A DNA stretch of 64,000 nucleotides from Micrasema longulum (Eukaryota > Arthropoda > Insecta > Trichoptera > Brachycentridae), in contig JAGVSM010000876.1 of NCBI GenBank assembly GCA_022494885.1, positions 124,001 to 188,000 on the forward strand. The letters run 5' to 3'. Below are positions 23,824 to 34,745 of this stretch, one piece after another (position 1 is the first letter of the stretch; the number at the start of each line of letters is the position of its first letter). Position numbers and translations under genes: made by a program. The notes beneath the pieces are model-generated. The model did no database searches, had not been told where the DNA came from, and worked only from the letters and a program-made list of their open reading frames with translations.

Positions 23824-23975
23824 CCTACCTGAAGCGTAAGACTGATTATCTGACCCGCCAAAATTCATATATTTCTGTACTTTTAACAAGTATGTAAATC
23901 TCAATAGCTCCCTAATGGGTGAAATTCAGTCATCATCAACAACTTATTGGAGGGATCAATAACATAGTTAGTAGG

Positions 23976-24295
23976 GAAAATATCACATATAACAAATACC
24001 GATAAAAATGTACGAAATGGATTTAGAATAATTAATTTTATTTTCAAAATCAATATGAGTATCGTGGAGAAATGTTTTCATACATAACTTTTAATTATTA
24101 TTTTTTTTAATGACACTAGAAAAATGCTACATGTTTGGCATTGATAATTGTGACGTCAAGATTCGTGAGGATGTTCTATAAAAATTTGAACGGTTAGGAA
24201 CAAAGTTGAAAATTAACATGAATCGTGACGTATTGGGGGCGTAGTAATGCAATGGCCATTTTTGCGGAAATTCTAAATTACAAATTTAAAAATAT
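23976..24295 (+). repeat. TIR-type repeat family M, copy 2
   Basis: Begins GGGAAAATATCACATA, the family's left terminus, and carries TTTTCAAAATCAATATG and AATCGTGACGTATTGGGGGC. The right terminus is lost or diverged. Confidence 0.65.
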
Positions 24296-24299
24296 TTTT

Positions 24300-24870
24300 T
24301 ATGCTACCAAGTAGCAAAAAAATTGTTTCACTTGACAATATTCACCCTTATTACTTTAATAATGTTTTTTAAAAACCTGATATAAGCAATTCGCCGTTTA
24401 CATCTATGGGAAATAGGAACACAGGCCATCATAGGCCTCCCATTATTATCAGTCATCTATGTTAAAAGAAATTTCTACATCAAATATTCTTATCTACAAT
24501 AGTAGCAAGCGCCCACACACGATTTAGTCTACTAAACACTCGAAGGAGATTGGACTAATTTTAAACACCTCAGTTTATTTATGATTAAGATATTTGATGT
24601 TCCCGATCGTCAAAATTAAAAAAATAATTATTTATTAAACACTCAATCACAGCTAAGTCAAATAATTATTTACTTTCACATACCGTCAAAAAAAAAAAAC
24701 AATGATAAAATCAAATTAAATTTAGACCTATAATGTGCCCGCATAGTTTCAAAACTCTTAAAAAAAAATTCTGTATACTTAATCAAATATATAATAAGTA
24801 AATACGTAAATTTGGAAACTAAATTAGACGGATAGAGATGATTTTAGGAAAATTTCTTGCTAAAAAACCA
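24300..24870. other. No gene recognised
   Basis: AT-rich sequence between a family M repeat and LINE family A. No coding or repeat signature could be assigned by eye. Confidence 0.35.
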
Positions 24871-24872
24871 AC

Positions 24873-26040
24873 AGTTTTTCTGCGCATTTGTCGATCTGAA
24901 AAAAGCGTTTGATAGAGTTGACAGATAAAAAATATGTAACGTGTATCGGAGTATGGAGTGAGCGGTAATCTGACACGGGCTATTGCTTCTCTGTATAAAG
25001 ACAGCACAGCATGTGTTAGGGTAAATGTATCATACACAGCGTGGTTTGACATTTATAAAGGAGTCAAACGGGGATGTGTGATGTCACCATGGCTGTTCAA
25101 CGTGTATATTGATAACTGTATGAAAGAACTGATAGGCTTAATAATGGGAACAAAAATGGGTAATTTAGATGTCAATTGTCTTTTGTATGCTAATGATGCC
25201 ATAATTCTTGCTAATAAAAAAGAGGAACTGCAATTCTCGGTAACAAAAGTCTACGATGTATGCAAGGGAAGCGATTTTCTGATGAATGTCGATAAATCGA
25301 ATGTGATGGTTTTTGAAAGAAATGAAAGTAGTACTTAATGTGAAATCACTGTGAACGGGGTTATACTAAAACAGGTAGAAGAATTTGTGTATCTGGGAAG
25401 TATGTTTACTAGGGGTGGAATGACTGAGAAAGATATTAAAAGGAGGGTGAGTGCTGGGAATAGAGTGAACGGAGCACTTAAATCAACCTTGGCAAATAAA
25501 TGTTTGTCGTAAGAGACAAAATTACAAAATTAGCAGTTCACAATGGAGTCCTGATCCCGACTCTGATGTGTGAGAACGAAATATGGACTCGGAAAAACAG
25601 GGATGAAAGTAGGCTGAATGCTGTCGAAATTCAATCTCTCAGGCGAATGTGTGGTAAAATATGTAAGATAGATGCACAAATGTTAAGATCCGTACCTACA
25701 TTATATAAGGCTGAGATAAGCACTGTCGATAAAATCAAGAAAGGAGCTCAGCGTTGGTTTGGACATGTAGAACGAATGGACAGAGAAAGAACGGCTAAAA
25801 ATATTTACAATGCGAATATTGATGGATGCAGAAATAGAGGAAGACCGAGAAAGACATGGAATGACCAAACCCAAAAAATACTTGAAGATGCACCCGTCGA
25901 AAGACAGAATAATCGGCGCGCGTGCATGATAAAATGTGTGATTGTAGAGGAAGCGAGATTTGTATGCAAAGATAGAGCGATATCGCGTTCTATCCTCTCT
26001 CTTACTGGGAAACAGTGAGATAGTTTGATTGAGAAGAAAC
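24873..26040 (+). mobile_element. RTE-like LINE family A, longest copy
   Basis: The most complete family A copy, starting inside the reverse transcriptase domain. Segments in order: FVDLKKAFDRVDR (near 24873-24930); YKGVKRGCVMSPWLFNVYID; VNCLLYANDAIILANKKEE; a stop at 25336-25338; VEEFVYLGSMFTRGGMTEKD in the same frame; a stop and frame change near 25500; then LAVHNGVLIPTLM, RWFGHVERMDRERTAKNIY and RNRGRPRKTWNDQ to the stop at 26016-26018. The catalytic Y-A-D-D box reads YAND, so the first catalytic aspartate of that box is gone. At least two stops or shifts confirm inactivity. Related pieces are at 3700, 42424, 42866 and 59213. Confidence 0.88.
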
Positions 26041-26463
26041 AGTAAACCATGTTTAAAGTAAAACACTGTTAACTGAACAGTTAGTAAACAATAAACGATT
26101 TAAAAAGTATTTTTTTAATAATTGGCCCCAAATCGCCGTGGGCCTCATAATATAACAAGATCTAAAATCCGAATAATGTAATGCCTCAGTATGAAACGGT
26201 AGATATATTTATAACATAGGGGCAACACGTGTTGCTCTGGACGTTTGTTCCTCTGGACAGTGGTGTTATCTCCTAAACCATTATTTTTTTATTAATTAAA
26301 CACTGTCATCAAACGCGCATTTCAGACTAAGCATTTTCTGATGTAATTTCCATTGTTTCGTTTCAAAACTGAAGCAAGAAAATCTGATAAGACTTTTTTT
26401 CCGAAAAATAAGTATTTTAAGTTTTTATTGAGTGGATTTTGGTTCTGAAGACTTGAGATTCTC

Positions 26464-26708
26464 GTCATCATCATCATTCCCTTTCCGCACCTAATGGTGC
26501 ATAGGGCACTGCATTGTAAAACCAATCGCAACGTATCTTGATCATTTTTGCTACACGACGGTAAGATGATCAATCTTACGCTTCAGGTATCAGTCCAGGG
26601 ACTATGAAATATTCTATCGTGAAAATACCCTTTTAAATAAATATTTCGTATCAATCGTACATCTTGCATGGTAGGCAAACGCGCTGACCATTACACCACG
26701 AGGCCGAC
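26464..26708 (-). mobile_element. tRNA-derived SINE family 2
   Basis: Minus-strand full-length type copy. Its plus-strand right end ATTACACCACGAGGCCGAC is the tRNA-like head; CAGTCCAGGGACTATGAAAT and ACGTATCTTGATCATTTTTG form the body; the left end is the ATCATCATC tail. The B box region is partly deleted relative to the copy at 48278. Confidence 0.85.
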
Positions 26709-26959
26709 AAAAATTAAGATTCTATAAAAGATCAACTCTACTCTAGAATACGCGTTTTTATAAGAAACCGTGAGCTTAGTTAATATATATTTTTAGTTTT
26801 TTGCTGATTTAATTTTTAAGATCCTCATGACTTTTTAACTTGTTTTAACTATGTATTTTTTTTTTAAATTTTGATTACATCTTTTACTTTATTTTTTAAT
26901 ATGCTGTTTTTTTTTTTCTTTCTTTAAATATGCTTTTTACTATACAACATACATTCATT

Positions 26960-27210
26960 TTTTATTATGACTTTAAATATGTTTCTTACTATGTATTCTG
27001 TTTTTATGTTTTCACTGCATTTATTACTTTGTTTTAATAATTTATTTTTTTTGCTACGTTTTTTTTACTACATTTTTTACTATGTTTTTACTACATTTTT
27101 ACTATGTTTTTACTACAATTTTACTATGTTTTTACTACAATTTTACTATGTTTTTACTACATTTTTTACCATGTTTTTACTCCATTTTTTACTTTGTTTT
27201 TCACTTTGTC
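26960..27210 (+). repeat. Minisatellite, 11/22-bp unit
   Basis: Tandem units alternate ACTACATTTTT and ACTATGTTTTT, most regular between 27061 and 27200, degenerating on both sides. The array produces long repetitive ORFs rich in F, Y and L, which are artefacts of the repeat and not genes. Confidence 0.85.
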
Positions 27211-28824
27211 CTGTATCTTTATAACTGTTTCTATAAATTGATTACTGTTTTTTATATTTTTTTTGACTGTTTTAAAACGGGGTAAATAGCCCTAGTTAGA
27301 CAGTCAAAGCAACTTTACATAAATTATAATTTTGTGTATGTAATATAATGATAATAAATAAATAAATAAAAGTTATCTTTCTAATAACTTAAGATCTAAA
27401 TGTCTTAAAAAATCTTTTTAAATTGTAAAAATCACCGTTCTCTTGGACTTTTTTTTTGTTCTTCTGGAAATGTCCTGAAGAACAATCTACAACATTTTGT
27501 AACAGCTTGAATTGAATATAATATTTTGTTGCCTAGCAGTTAATAAGTTTGAAAAAGGACCACCTTCTTAACTGCGATTGGTTGGAAGATGTTGTCAGAG
27601 AAGTTAAGAATGATTAGATTTTATAAAATACATTTAGGTCGGTATTTTTATGCAAACCTTACAAACCGGTTATTAAAGTTGCCACATACATTCAAGACTA
27701 GTTTTTATCTAAGCATTTTTTTTTTTATTGACAGTGATTCCAGAAATTTCTCGAAAGTGTATTGTAAATTTTATATTTTTTGTTTTTAATTATTATACAT
27801 TTAGGTTAATAAATGTGCGTATAACATGTATCTTCAAAATGTCTAGTGTACATTTTTAATTACATGTAAATATTGTTAAAGTGTCACATAAATAAATTAT
27901 AGGTAGGTATCTTTTACTAATAAAATATGTTTCCTTAAAATAGATTGCACCTAGCTAGGTAAACAGTACATAAGGCAGAGAAATTTATTAAAAACAAAAC
28001 TGTAGTAGAATATAGAAACTGCTCTTTTATTCAAACGAAACATGTATTACATTAATTTTTTTATTATGTTTATGATTTAGAAAACATCGATTGTTTACAG
28101 TACAGGGGAACTAATATTGTACACAAAAACATTACAGTGACCAGAGAAACATACAGTTATTGTTCCTCTGGACAAAAAAAAAACATTTTTTAAACAAAAC
28201 AAAAAAGAGAATGCAAAAGATAATTTATCTGAGCTCTTTAAAATATAATCGTATGAAATAATGGGTTACAGTTCAAAGAATAAAAATATCGGAGAGTGTC
28301 CAGCGGAACATGTGTTGTCCCTACATATAAAATGTAATTTACCGGATGCCAAATTAGTTATGCAAAAAACAAATACGCCCTCGAGAGCTAAAAGTGCTAC
28401 CAATTATTTGTATTAAAAAAACGGAAGTTCGCCATCTTGGATGATTATTATACAGCCTCGGTAAAGATCTTAACGATCAGGCAAAAAAACAACCTGACAG
28501 AGGCTTTTTAACCGTCGGCATTGTAAGATTTTGTTTTTTCTACAGCAAGTCTAAATACTGAATAGAGACACAAAATTAATTGAGACTATCATTCTAACTA
28601 TAATATCAATGGCACTTTTTCGAGCACAAGTTTTTACATAGTTGTTTTCAAATTTTAAATGATTTCTCTATATACGCATTAAGAATACAGTTATGTGTCA
28701 AATAGAACCGGAACCCTAATAGAGTGATTTCGACGCGATGGCTACTCTTAAGTAAAAATTCCTGAATAAGGAAGTGACGAAGTTTAGTGCTAAGGGAAGT
28801 AGAATGTAAAACATGTTTTCTCAA

Positions 28825-29290
28825 ACGCGGTAAAAATTAGAGAATTTAATTGTATGGCAAAGTATCTCAAAAACATAAGAAACATCGAATGAAAACGATT
28901 TTTAAAAAACGAACTGCTCGTACTTTGAACTTTAAAAAAAAGGTATTAACCCGCCAAGCCTCTATTTAGAAGCTTGTCAACATGTGGGAAAAAGGGGATG
29001 TGGAAGGGGGTTATGATAAATACACCACAACACCCAGACCGATTGAGAAAAAAATATTTCTTGAACTCCTTTCTTGCAACTGGCGGGAATCGAACCCGCG
29101 ACGCTAGTTTCACAGTCAGCCGTCTAACCGACTGCGCCACGGCGCCTGTCAACTACGATGGTAGACTCTTGTGATAGATTTCCGGGAAGTCAACTTACCA
29201 ATCAGCAGAACTTACGACGTCGCTGGCGGAGTAATTTCAAAATTACAAAACTATAAAAAATCATACCGCTGATAATACGATACATAAAAA
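28825..29290 (+). repeat. Repeat family F, interrupted by a SINE
   Basis: The left part (28825-28942, CGGTAAAAATTAGAGAATTT) and right part (29148-29290, ATTTCCGGGAAGTCAA then GGAGTAATTTCAAAATTACA and GCTGATAATACG) match one continuous element on the minus strand at 49440-49730. The 205-bp gap is SINE family 3. A further fragment is at 42080-42140. No coding content; class unknown. Confidence 0.65.
28943..29147 (-). mobile_element. tRNA-derived SINE family 3
   Basis: On the minus strand the head GGCGCCGTGGCGCAGTCGGT has an A-box-like TGGCGCAGTCGG and a perfect B box GGGTTCGATTCCC (29085-29097 on the plus strand as GGGAATCGAACCC). The body carries GTGTTGTGGTGTATTTATCA and the 3' end a GCTTCTAAATAGAGGC stem. 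The same unit lies at 50737-50940. It sits inside repeat family F, so it is the younger insertion. Confidence 0.88.
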
Positions 29291-29357
29291 AATGGCTTAC
29301 TTTGACGGTCTGTTTACAAATAAAAAAGAAATATTTGCGTTCCTATAATTTACGTAT

Positions 29358-29508
29358 ATTTCATTTTGAGGGCCATTTTCAACGAGTTGTAAATAACTCA
29401 CTATTAGAAAATGGGAATCAAGTTGAGGTAGAGTGGGGATTCGAACCACGGACCTTTGATCCGTGAGTCCGAGATACTAGCCACGGGATCACAACCCGAT
29501 TAAAAAAA
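29358..29508 (-). mobile_element. SINE family 4
   Basis: The plus strand shows GAGGTAGAGTGGGGATTCGA and ATCCGTGAGTCC, then CCACGGGATCACAACCCG, the reverse complement of the tRNA-like head of 9772-9930. The B box (GGTTCGAATCCCC on the minus strand) is well kept in this copy. Confidence 0.75.
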
Positions 29509-29522
29509 CCACCCAACTTCCT

Positions 29523-29755
29523 ACATTTGCCTACCATTATTGAGGTCCTAGGTTCGATTCCTGGCAAAGTAGATATGATATATTCAAAATGTGGTTTTAC
29601 ACTGCAATATTTCATTGGACATCGACTAGCACCTGAAGCGTAAGACTGATCACCTTACCTTTATGTTACATATTACCAATATACGCTGCATTAATGGTAC
29701 CAATCCAGTGTCCTACGCATCACTGGGTGTGGGTCGGGACATGGTAACTAATTTT
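29523..29755 (+). mobile_element. SINE family 2, head-truncated
   Basis: Has the B box GGTTCGATTCCTGGC and the body GCACCTGAAGCGTAAGACTG, then TGGGTGTGGGTCGGGACATG near the 3' end. The 5' tRNA half is missing before GCCTACC, where SINE family 4 on the opposite strand adjoins. Confidence 0.75.
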
Positions 29756-30179
29756 CTAACTTAATTTGTTATATTTGGCACTAGATACAAATTTTAGTTG
29801 TGTCAATATTACATTACAAAGGCAACATTATAATGAAATTAATCCAGCTCGAGGTAAACAAGCAGCCAGACAGAAAGTGAGCGAATCTGATTACACGGGT
29901 TATTGCCCAATGAGATTAAAACTTGAGTTTAATTGTGGGAATAATGATCAACATGTATATAATCAATAGTCCTCTAGATAGTTGAAAAATGAATCCTTCG
30001 CTATGGATGTAGCTTGCCCAACACATACCGCACACCGCATCTGAGGACATAAGTCTCCTTGGCGGTGCCCACATACACGGAAAATTTGCTCGTTGTCAAA
30101 CGAGAAAAGCTGCCAGAAGGAGCTCTTTGTAATCTGGTAGTCTTAGAATCTTTTTGCTGAAATAAAGTAATCCAGAAGT

Positions 30180-30600
30180 ACATAATATGTAATTCACTGT
30201 ATTGAGAAAAGAGGGAAGTGAATTCTTCTCTGACTGCGATTAAATTGATTGGACATGATCAACTCGCCGAAATGATTACAAAACTTTTTTTAAATTCGAC
30301 CTATAACAGGGCCACTGATAGTAGCGAGAAGCTCCAATTCGGTAATTATAGAGAGAGAGAAAGGGACAAGACCACATGATGTGTTCAGAACATTTGTTAG
30401 GATATCCGCAGCAGTACGAAGGGGAGTCAACAATATTAAAAACAAATCATTTTTGATTAAATTTACCATGACCTGATAAAAACTGCGTAGTCCAGAGATC
30501 GGGGATAACCCGAGAAGATTTTAAGCGCTGACGGATTGAAGGAAAAATAATAAAGGTAACCCTCGGTGAAGGGGAAGATTCCCATCCCTATGGATGTAAT
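30180..30600 (-). mobile_element. R1/I-group LINE, C-terminal end
   Basis: The minus strand reads SSRVIPDLWTTQFLSGHGKF, one stop, FVFNIVDSPSYCCGYPNKC and SEHIMWSCPFLSL, then NLKKVL and a stop. SGHG followed by C-C-x5-C-x2-H-x4-C is the RNase H-adjacent knuckle of R1/I-type elements. The reading frame is interrupted by at least three stops but otherwise stays in one frame for about 100 codons. An ORF in the adjoining 30183-30001 may be part of the same element. Confidence 0.75.
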
Positions 30601-30999
30601 CAAATTCTTAGTACAAGCTTAATCCGACATATAAATAACAGAGTCCAGTTCTATTATAAATAGTGATCACGCAAGGAAGTCGTACCATAAACACATGAAA
30701 CGGAGAACGTAGAAGAACTACAATTCAAACGAATACAATGAGGTAAATGAACCGTGAAATTAGAACTCATTTAACGGCAAAAAACTGGCGTCCATTATTG
30801 CGAGGCGATTTTGGTCCTGAGGTGTTTTTGTTCAATACTGACCAGGTAGCAGGCATTCTTGCAGGTAAAATTCTCAAGTATTGGACAAAAAACGTGTATA
30901 CACTGCGCGATTATATTCTGAACACCGACTATGGCTACCATCCTTACAATGTTTCTCTCCGGTATTATTATTAACACAGTTTTGTAGAGAAGAGACATC

Positions 31000-32480
31000 T
31001 TACAGCAACCACTATTATGAAAGGTATTAATTAACTTACTCGTATGTAATGATAGTATTTTAAAAAAAGATCAGTATTTATGTAATACCACATTGCCTTT
31101 TATTTAATTTACGATAAATCATGTCAATTATTTACCTGACTTCATATTCAGTCAGTAATTTCTAAAATATAATTTCAGCGTGCGACTTTCTTCGCAATTA
31201 TTGTTTACTGAAACGTAAATTCGGAAAAAAAACAATGAAGATTTATTTGCAACGCTACGAATCGATTGTCAGTTGCTCAATTCTAGTGATATTAAAATTG
31301 TGTTTTTGTAGAAATACCCTACAGAGACAAATATTTACCTATTGTTTCTCTTGCAGATATAATATTGAAAATCTTTCAGAAAACAATTAAATCCTAAATA
31401 TTATAAATGGAACACCCGTTTATGGTCGCTACGAGTATGTTCGCGTTCTTACAAAACTAGCTTTTAAAAATAACAGAAAGCAGAGATTGAATTACAAATT
31501 TTAGTACCATATTTTTATAATTATTTTATTTCATAATCATTTAACTGATATTTTAAAATATCCAACGCATTGATTTCGTTTTTGATGGAAGGGAAGCGGG
31601 AACTGCGTATTATAAATTGACTAGTGCGTTGGGAATTATATTTGTAGGTATAGATAATACATAAAATTAATTCAAGTCGGAGTGATGTTCACAAAGGAAA
31701 CATTGGCTAATCTGGATCGGCCAGTAGCTACTTCTATGGAGTGGCCTTTGTGTGGCGAATTTCAGGAACATATTGGTGAACAGAGAATAATACACTACTA
31801 GAGGGGAGTACCGTGACCAGTATGCATCGGGATTTATTGGGGTGAATCAGAATATTTTTAATTAAACTAGATTTCCAAAAATCAAACAAATCCAACAGAG
31901 AGGAAATATTTCACAAGTTACAAAAAAATATAATTTTTAGTATTTCTAAAACTAAGTTAGAAAATATTTTAAAAATGAACAAGCATTTACCAACAGTCAA
32001 TTGTATTACATTAAATGAAATATTTAGATATTTAATACTATGTTTTTACCGCAACATAATATAGTCCCTGAACAAAATTGTTCAATTTTCTTTAAGAGGA
32101 TAGGCGGTGACTGAGGATTTAAATTAATTAAAGGTATATGACATTGATTTTTCTGTCACAAATGCCTTCCTGATACTGTGAAAAACAACTGCACGTTTTT
32201 GCTGTCCCATTTTTCGCACCCCAAAACTAAACCGATTTGGAATTAAAAATAAAAAAAAGAGTATCATAATGACATTTTTTGTGACTTAAAATTTTTGTGA
32301 CTTTTTCAGTTTTTCAATTTTTTTAATCATATTTGTATACCGTACAAGCCCGTGTAGTACCGTGACAGGTAAAACTGGGCACTTTTTATAGTTTTTAGAT
32401 GGTCCTACATCCCATAAGAAACAATTTATCAAAAAAGCAAAACGGTGAAGATTTTTAAATGACAAATTTCTATTGTATAA
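31000..32480. other. No gene recognised
   Basis: About 1.5 kb of AT-rich sequence without readable coding signatures. Its right part (32490-32572, GCCATAATCCACGGAGAAAA) has a diverged copy at 59660-59735, so repetitive material extends into it. Confidence 0.4.
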
Positions 32481-32879
32481 AAAAACATTGCTCTAGTGCC
32501 ATAATCCACGGAGAAAATACGAAAATACGTTTGTATGAATAAAAGTGAGACCGCGTTTCCTATGTCATTTTTTTAGAAATAATTCAAACATGATTTTTTG
32601 CTCGAAGTCAGGCCGACATTGGTCCGTATGATATTCACTACAAATGCCAAGCGTAGCAAATGTATCCGTATTCACAAAGTGTAATTTGGAAATAAGGGCA
32701 CGTCTCGGAATAGAACCGTGATCAATGACAGATGCAATACCCACGTAAAAACGACTCACGAGTTAGAAAATAAATTTTGCTGTCTCTATTCCCAATATAT
32801 TTTCGAACATAATACACATAAATAGACGTATTCGGTAGCTCAAAAGACCCAGAAAAATATTTATGAAGGTAATACGTAC

Positions 32880-32987
32880 TCGTAATATGTACTACATAAT
32901 TATTGTTCACTGCTGTGATTATTTCTGTAAAACATTTTTTTGTAAAAGGTTCTTAGAACCGTTGATGTATAATTAAATAAATAAATA
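32880..32987 (+). mobile_element. LINE 3' terminus with hairpin
   Basis: TGTTCACTGCTGTGATTATT followed by the perfect hairpin GGTTC-TTA-GAACC (32948-32960), CGTTGATGTATAATT and an (AATA)n tail. It is the plus-strand counterpart of 17041-17130. It meets another LINE tail-to-tail at about 32987. Confidence 0.7.
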
Positions 32988-34030
32988 TTATTTATTTATT
33001 TATTTTATTTTATTTTAATAGATAATTCAACAAAGATATATAGTACTAGAAAACATACAATTTGAAAGCATTCGTCGATACAATTTTACATGCATATATC
33101 TTCCATTATAGAATTACACTAAATAGATTTATATATTAAGTTGTAATACATATTTTTTTATACAGGATACAATGCAATAAAAATAAGTTGTACGTGTGAA
33201 CTTATTGAATAAGATTTATTTCTAATAGATTATTCGCAAAAGCTGAGAGAGTATCATGAAAAATGACAATTTTATTGTTTCGGCAGGATATATTATATTC
33301 CCGACACATGCGGACCATAGGTGTGTGGTATGTAGCATTATTTGAAAACAAAGGTAGTTTGAATATTTCCCGATGTCTGGGTGTTCTCAATCCCGCATTT
33401 ATTTGTATTTTATTTAGGAGATTAGTATCTACTTTGTAGTTTAATATTCTATACAGAAATTTAATATCGAAAACAACGCGGCGTTTTATCAGAGAATTAA
33501 AATGGAAAAGAGTAAGAAGTTGCTCGTAATTTGAATTTGAACGTGGGTTAGAAATTTGGAACTTATACAAAAGGTACTTTAAGAATTTTTTTTGAACAGA
33601 TTCTATTGAATTTATATGATTTTGATATTGCGGACTCCATACGCTTGAGGCATACTCAAGATTACTGCGAATCAAACTCATATATAGACATATGACAGTT
33701 TCCGGTTTTTTAAAGGGTTTGGTTACTCTCTTTAGGAACCCCAGTAGCTTAAGCGACTTACGAGTTATGTAATCTTTATGATGTTTAAAATTTAATTTTG
33801 AGTCAGAATAAACCCCGAGATCCTTAATAATGTTAACCCTATTTAATGGTTTGTCACCAAGAGAGTAATAAAAAAATATTGGGTTAATTTTACGAGTAAA
33901 ACTGATAGAGTAGCACTTTTTAATGTTTAATTGCATGTCGTTTTTATGGATTTTAAAGTTGTGCGGTAGTAGTGTCTGTACCTCAGAGGCAGACGGATGC
34001 AAATCCGGAATTTGATGAAATGACATTTCG
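32988..34030 (-). mobile_element. Jockey-like LINE, 274-codon intact ORF end
   Basis: The minus-strand ORF 34026-33202 is open for 274 codons, the longest in the window. It reads MQLNIKKCYSISFTRKINP, IIKDLGVYSDSKLNFKHH, RKSLKLLGFLKRVTKPFKK, LIRSNLEYASSVWSPQYQNH, IESVQKKFLKYLLYKFQI and ends SAFANNLLEINLIQ. This is the region downstream of the catalytic ADD box in ORF2, so the polymerase core and endonuclease are absent. The lack of stops suggests a relatively young copy. The 3' UTR (32988-33201) ends in an AATAAA/AATAAAT tail. The 5' end lies beside an inverted duplication (33976-34006 against 34200-34230). Confidence 0.9.
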
Positions 34031-34230
34031 CTTTTCGTATCCAGTTTATGATCATGTTCATTGATTTTAAAGAAATTTAAGTCTTATAATAAATGAACCA
34101 ATGCGTTAAGATATTGAACATACAAATTAATGTTTTGAATTAATATAAATCGCTTAGAAAAAGTAGACTCTTTAGGCTATTGTTGAACATTTGACGTTTG
34201 GATTTGCATCCGTCTGCCTCTGAGGTACAG
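33976..34230. repeat. 31-bp perfect inverted repeat, 193-bp spacer
   Basis: The 31 bases at 33976-34006 are exactly reverse-complemented at 34200-34230 (core GGATTTGCATCCGTCTGCCT on the right arm). The left arm is inside the 5' end of the LINE ORF, the right arm is outside it. The perfect match implies a recent event. Confidence 0.85.
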
Positions 34231-34335
34231 GTGTTGTGAAGTAACTTCGCGGACTCCGGATCAGGAGGCCTACAGTTCGAACCCCGTTAGATCACAACCT
34301 GATTGCCATTTTCTAACACGATTACGACTCATTAT
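34231..34335 (+). mobile_element. SINE family 4, degenerate
   Basis: GTGTTGTGAAGTAACTTCGC, CGGACTCCGGATCA and the B-box-like AGTTCGAACCCC resemble family 4 heads, followed by TTGCCATTTTCTAACACG. Strongly diverged. Confidence 0.45.
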
Positions 34336-34659
34336 GATGAAGTTCAGCGGTTTAAATTTGTTAATAAACTAAACAAAAAACGAACTTCAAAGTAGGTAAA
34401 CCTCGTCATCTTAAAGTTGGCGCATTTGCATACCTAGGTCTCAAGTTTGATTCCCGGCAAGACCGACGTGAAACATTATATTTACTATCACAAAAAAATA
34501 TTTTTGAAATAAAAGACGATGTGATTAAACCGGTCACTGGATATTCCAAATTTGTGGATTAAAGTATCACTCGTCTTTTATTTCTACAAAAATTACAATG
34601 AGCTTCCATCGAGAATTTTCACTTACAAACTTTAATCATAAAAAAATATGAAGGTCTAC

Positions 34660-34745
34660 TTTTTGTACATAATGTTATTTGTACATTGGCGGGCTTATTG
34701 CCAAATGGCAATTTCTTCCAACCAACCAATAAAATAAAAGTTTTA
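34660..34745 (+). mobile_element. LINE 3' terminus, TTCTTCCAACCAACC type
   Basis: Contains the hairpin TTGCC-AAAT-GGCAA followed by TTTCTTCCAACCAACCAATA and AAATAAAAG. A homologous segment lies in the LINE at 17480-17520 (minus). It abuts the minus-strand LINE that begins at 34746. Confidence 0.5.

Noticed and set aside
26967..27285. ORFs encoding F/Y/L-rich repetitive proteins
   Set aside because: They are translations of an 11/22-bp minisatellite and appear in more than one frame.
28943..29147. tRNA gene suggested by a tRNA-like 5' half with a perfect B box
   Set aside because: The same unit with an identical non-tRNA body occurs at 50737-50940, so it is a SINE head. The heads of families 1, 2 and 4 were rejected as tRNA genes for the same reason.
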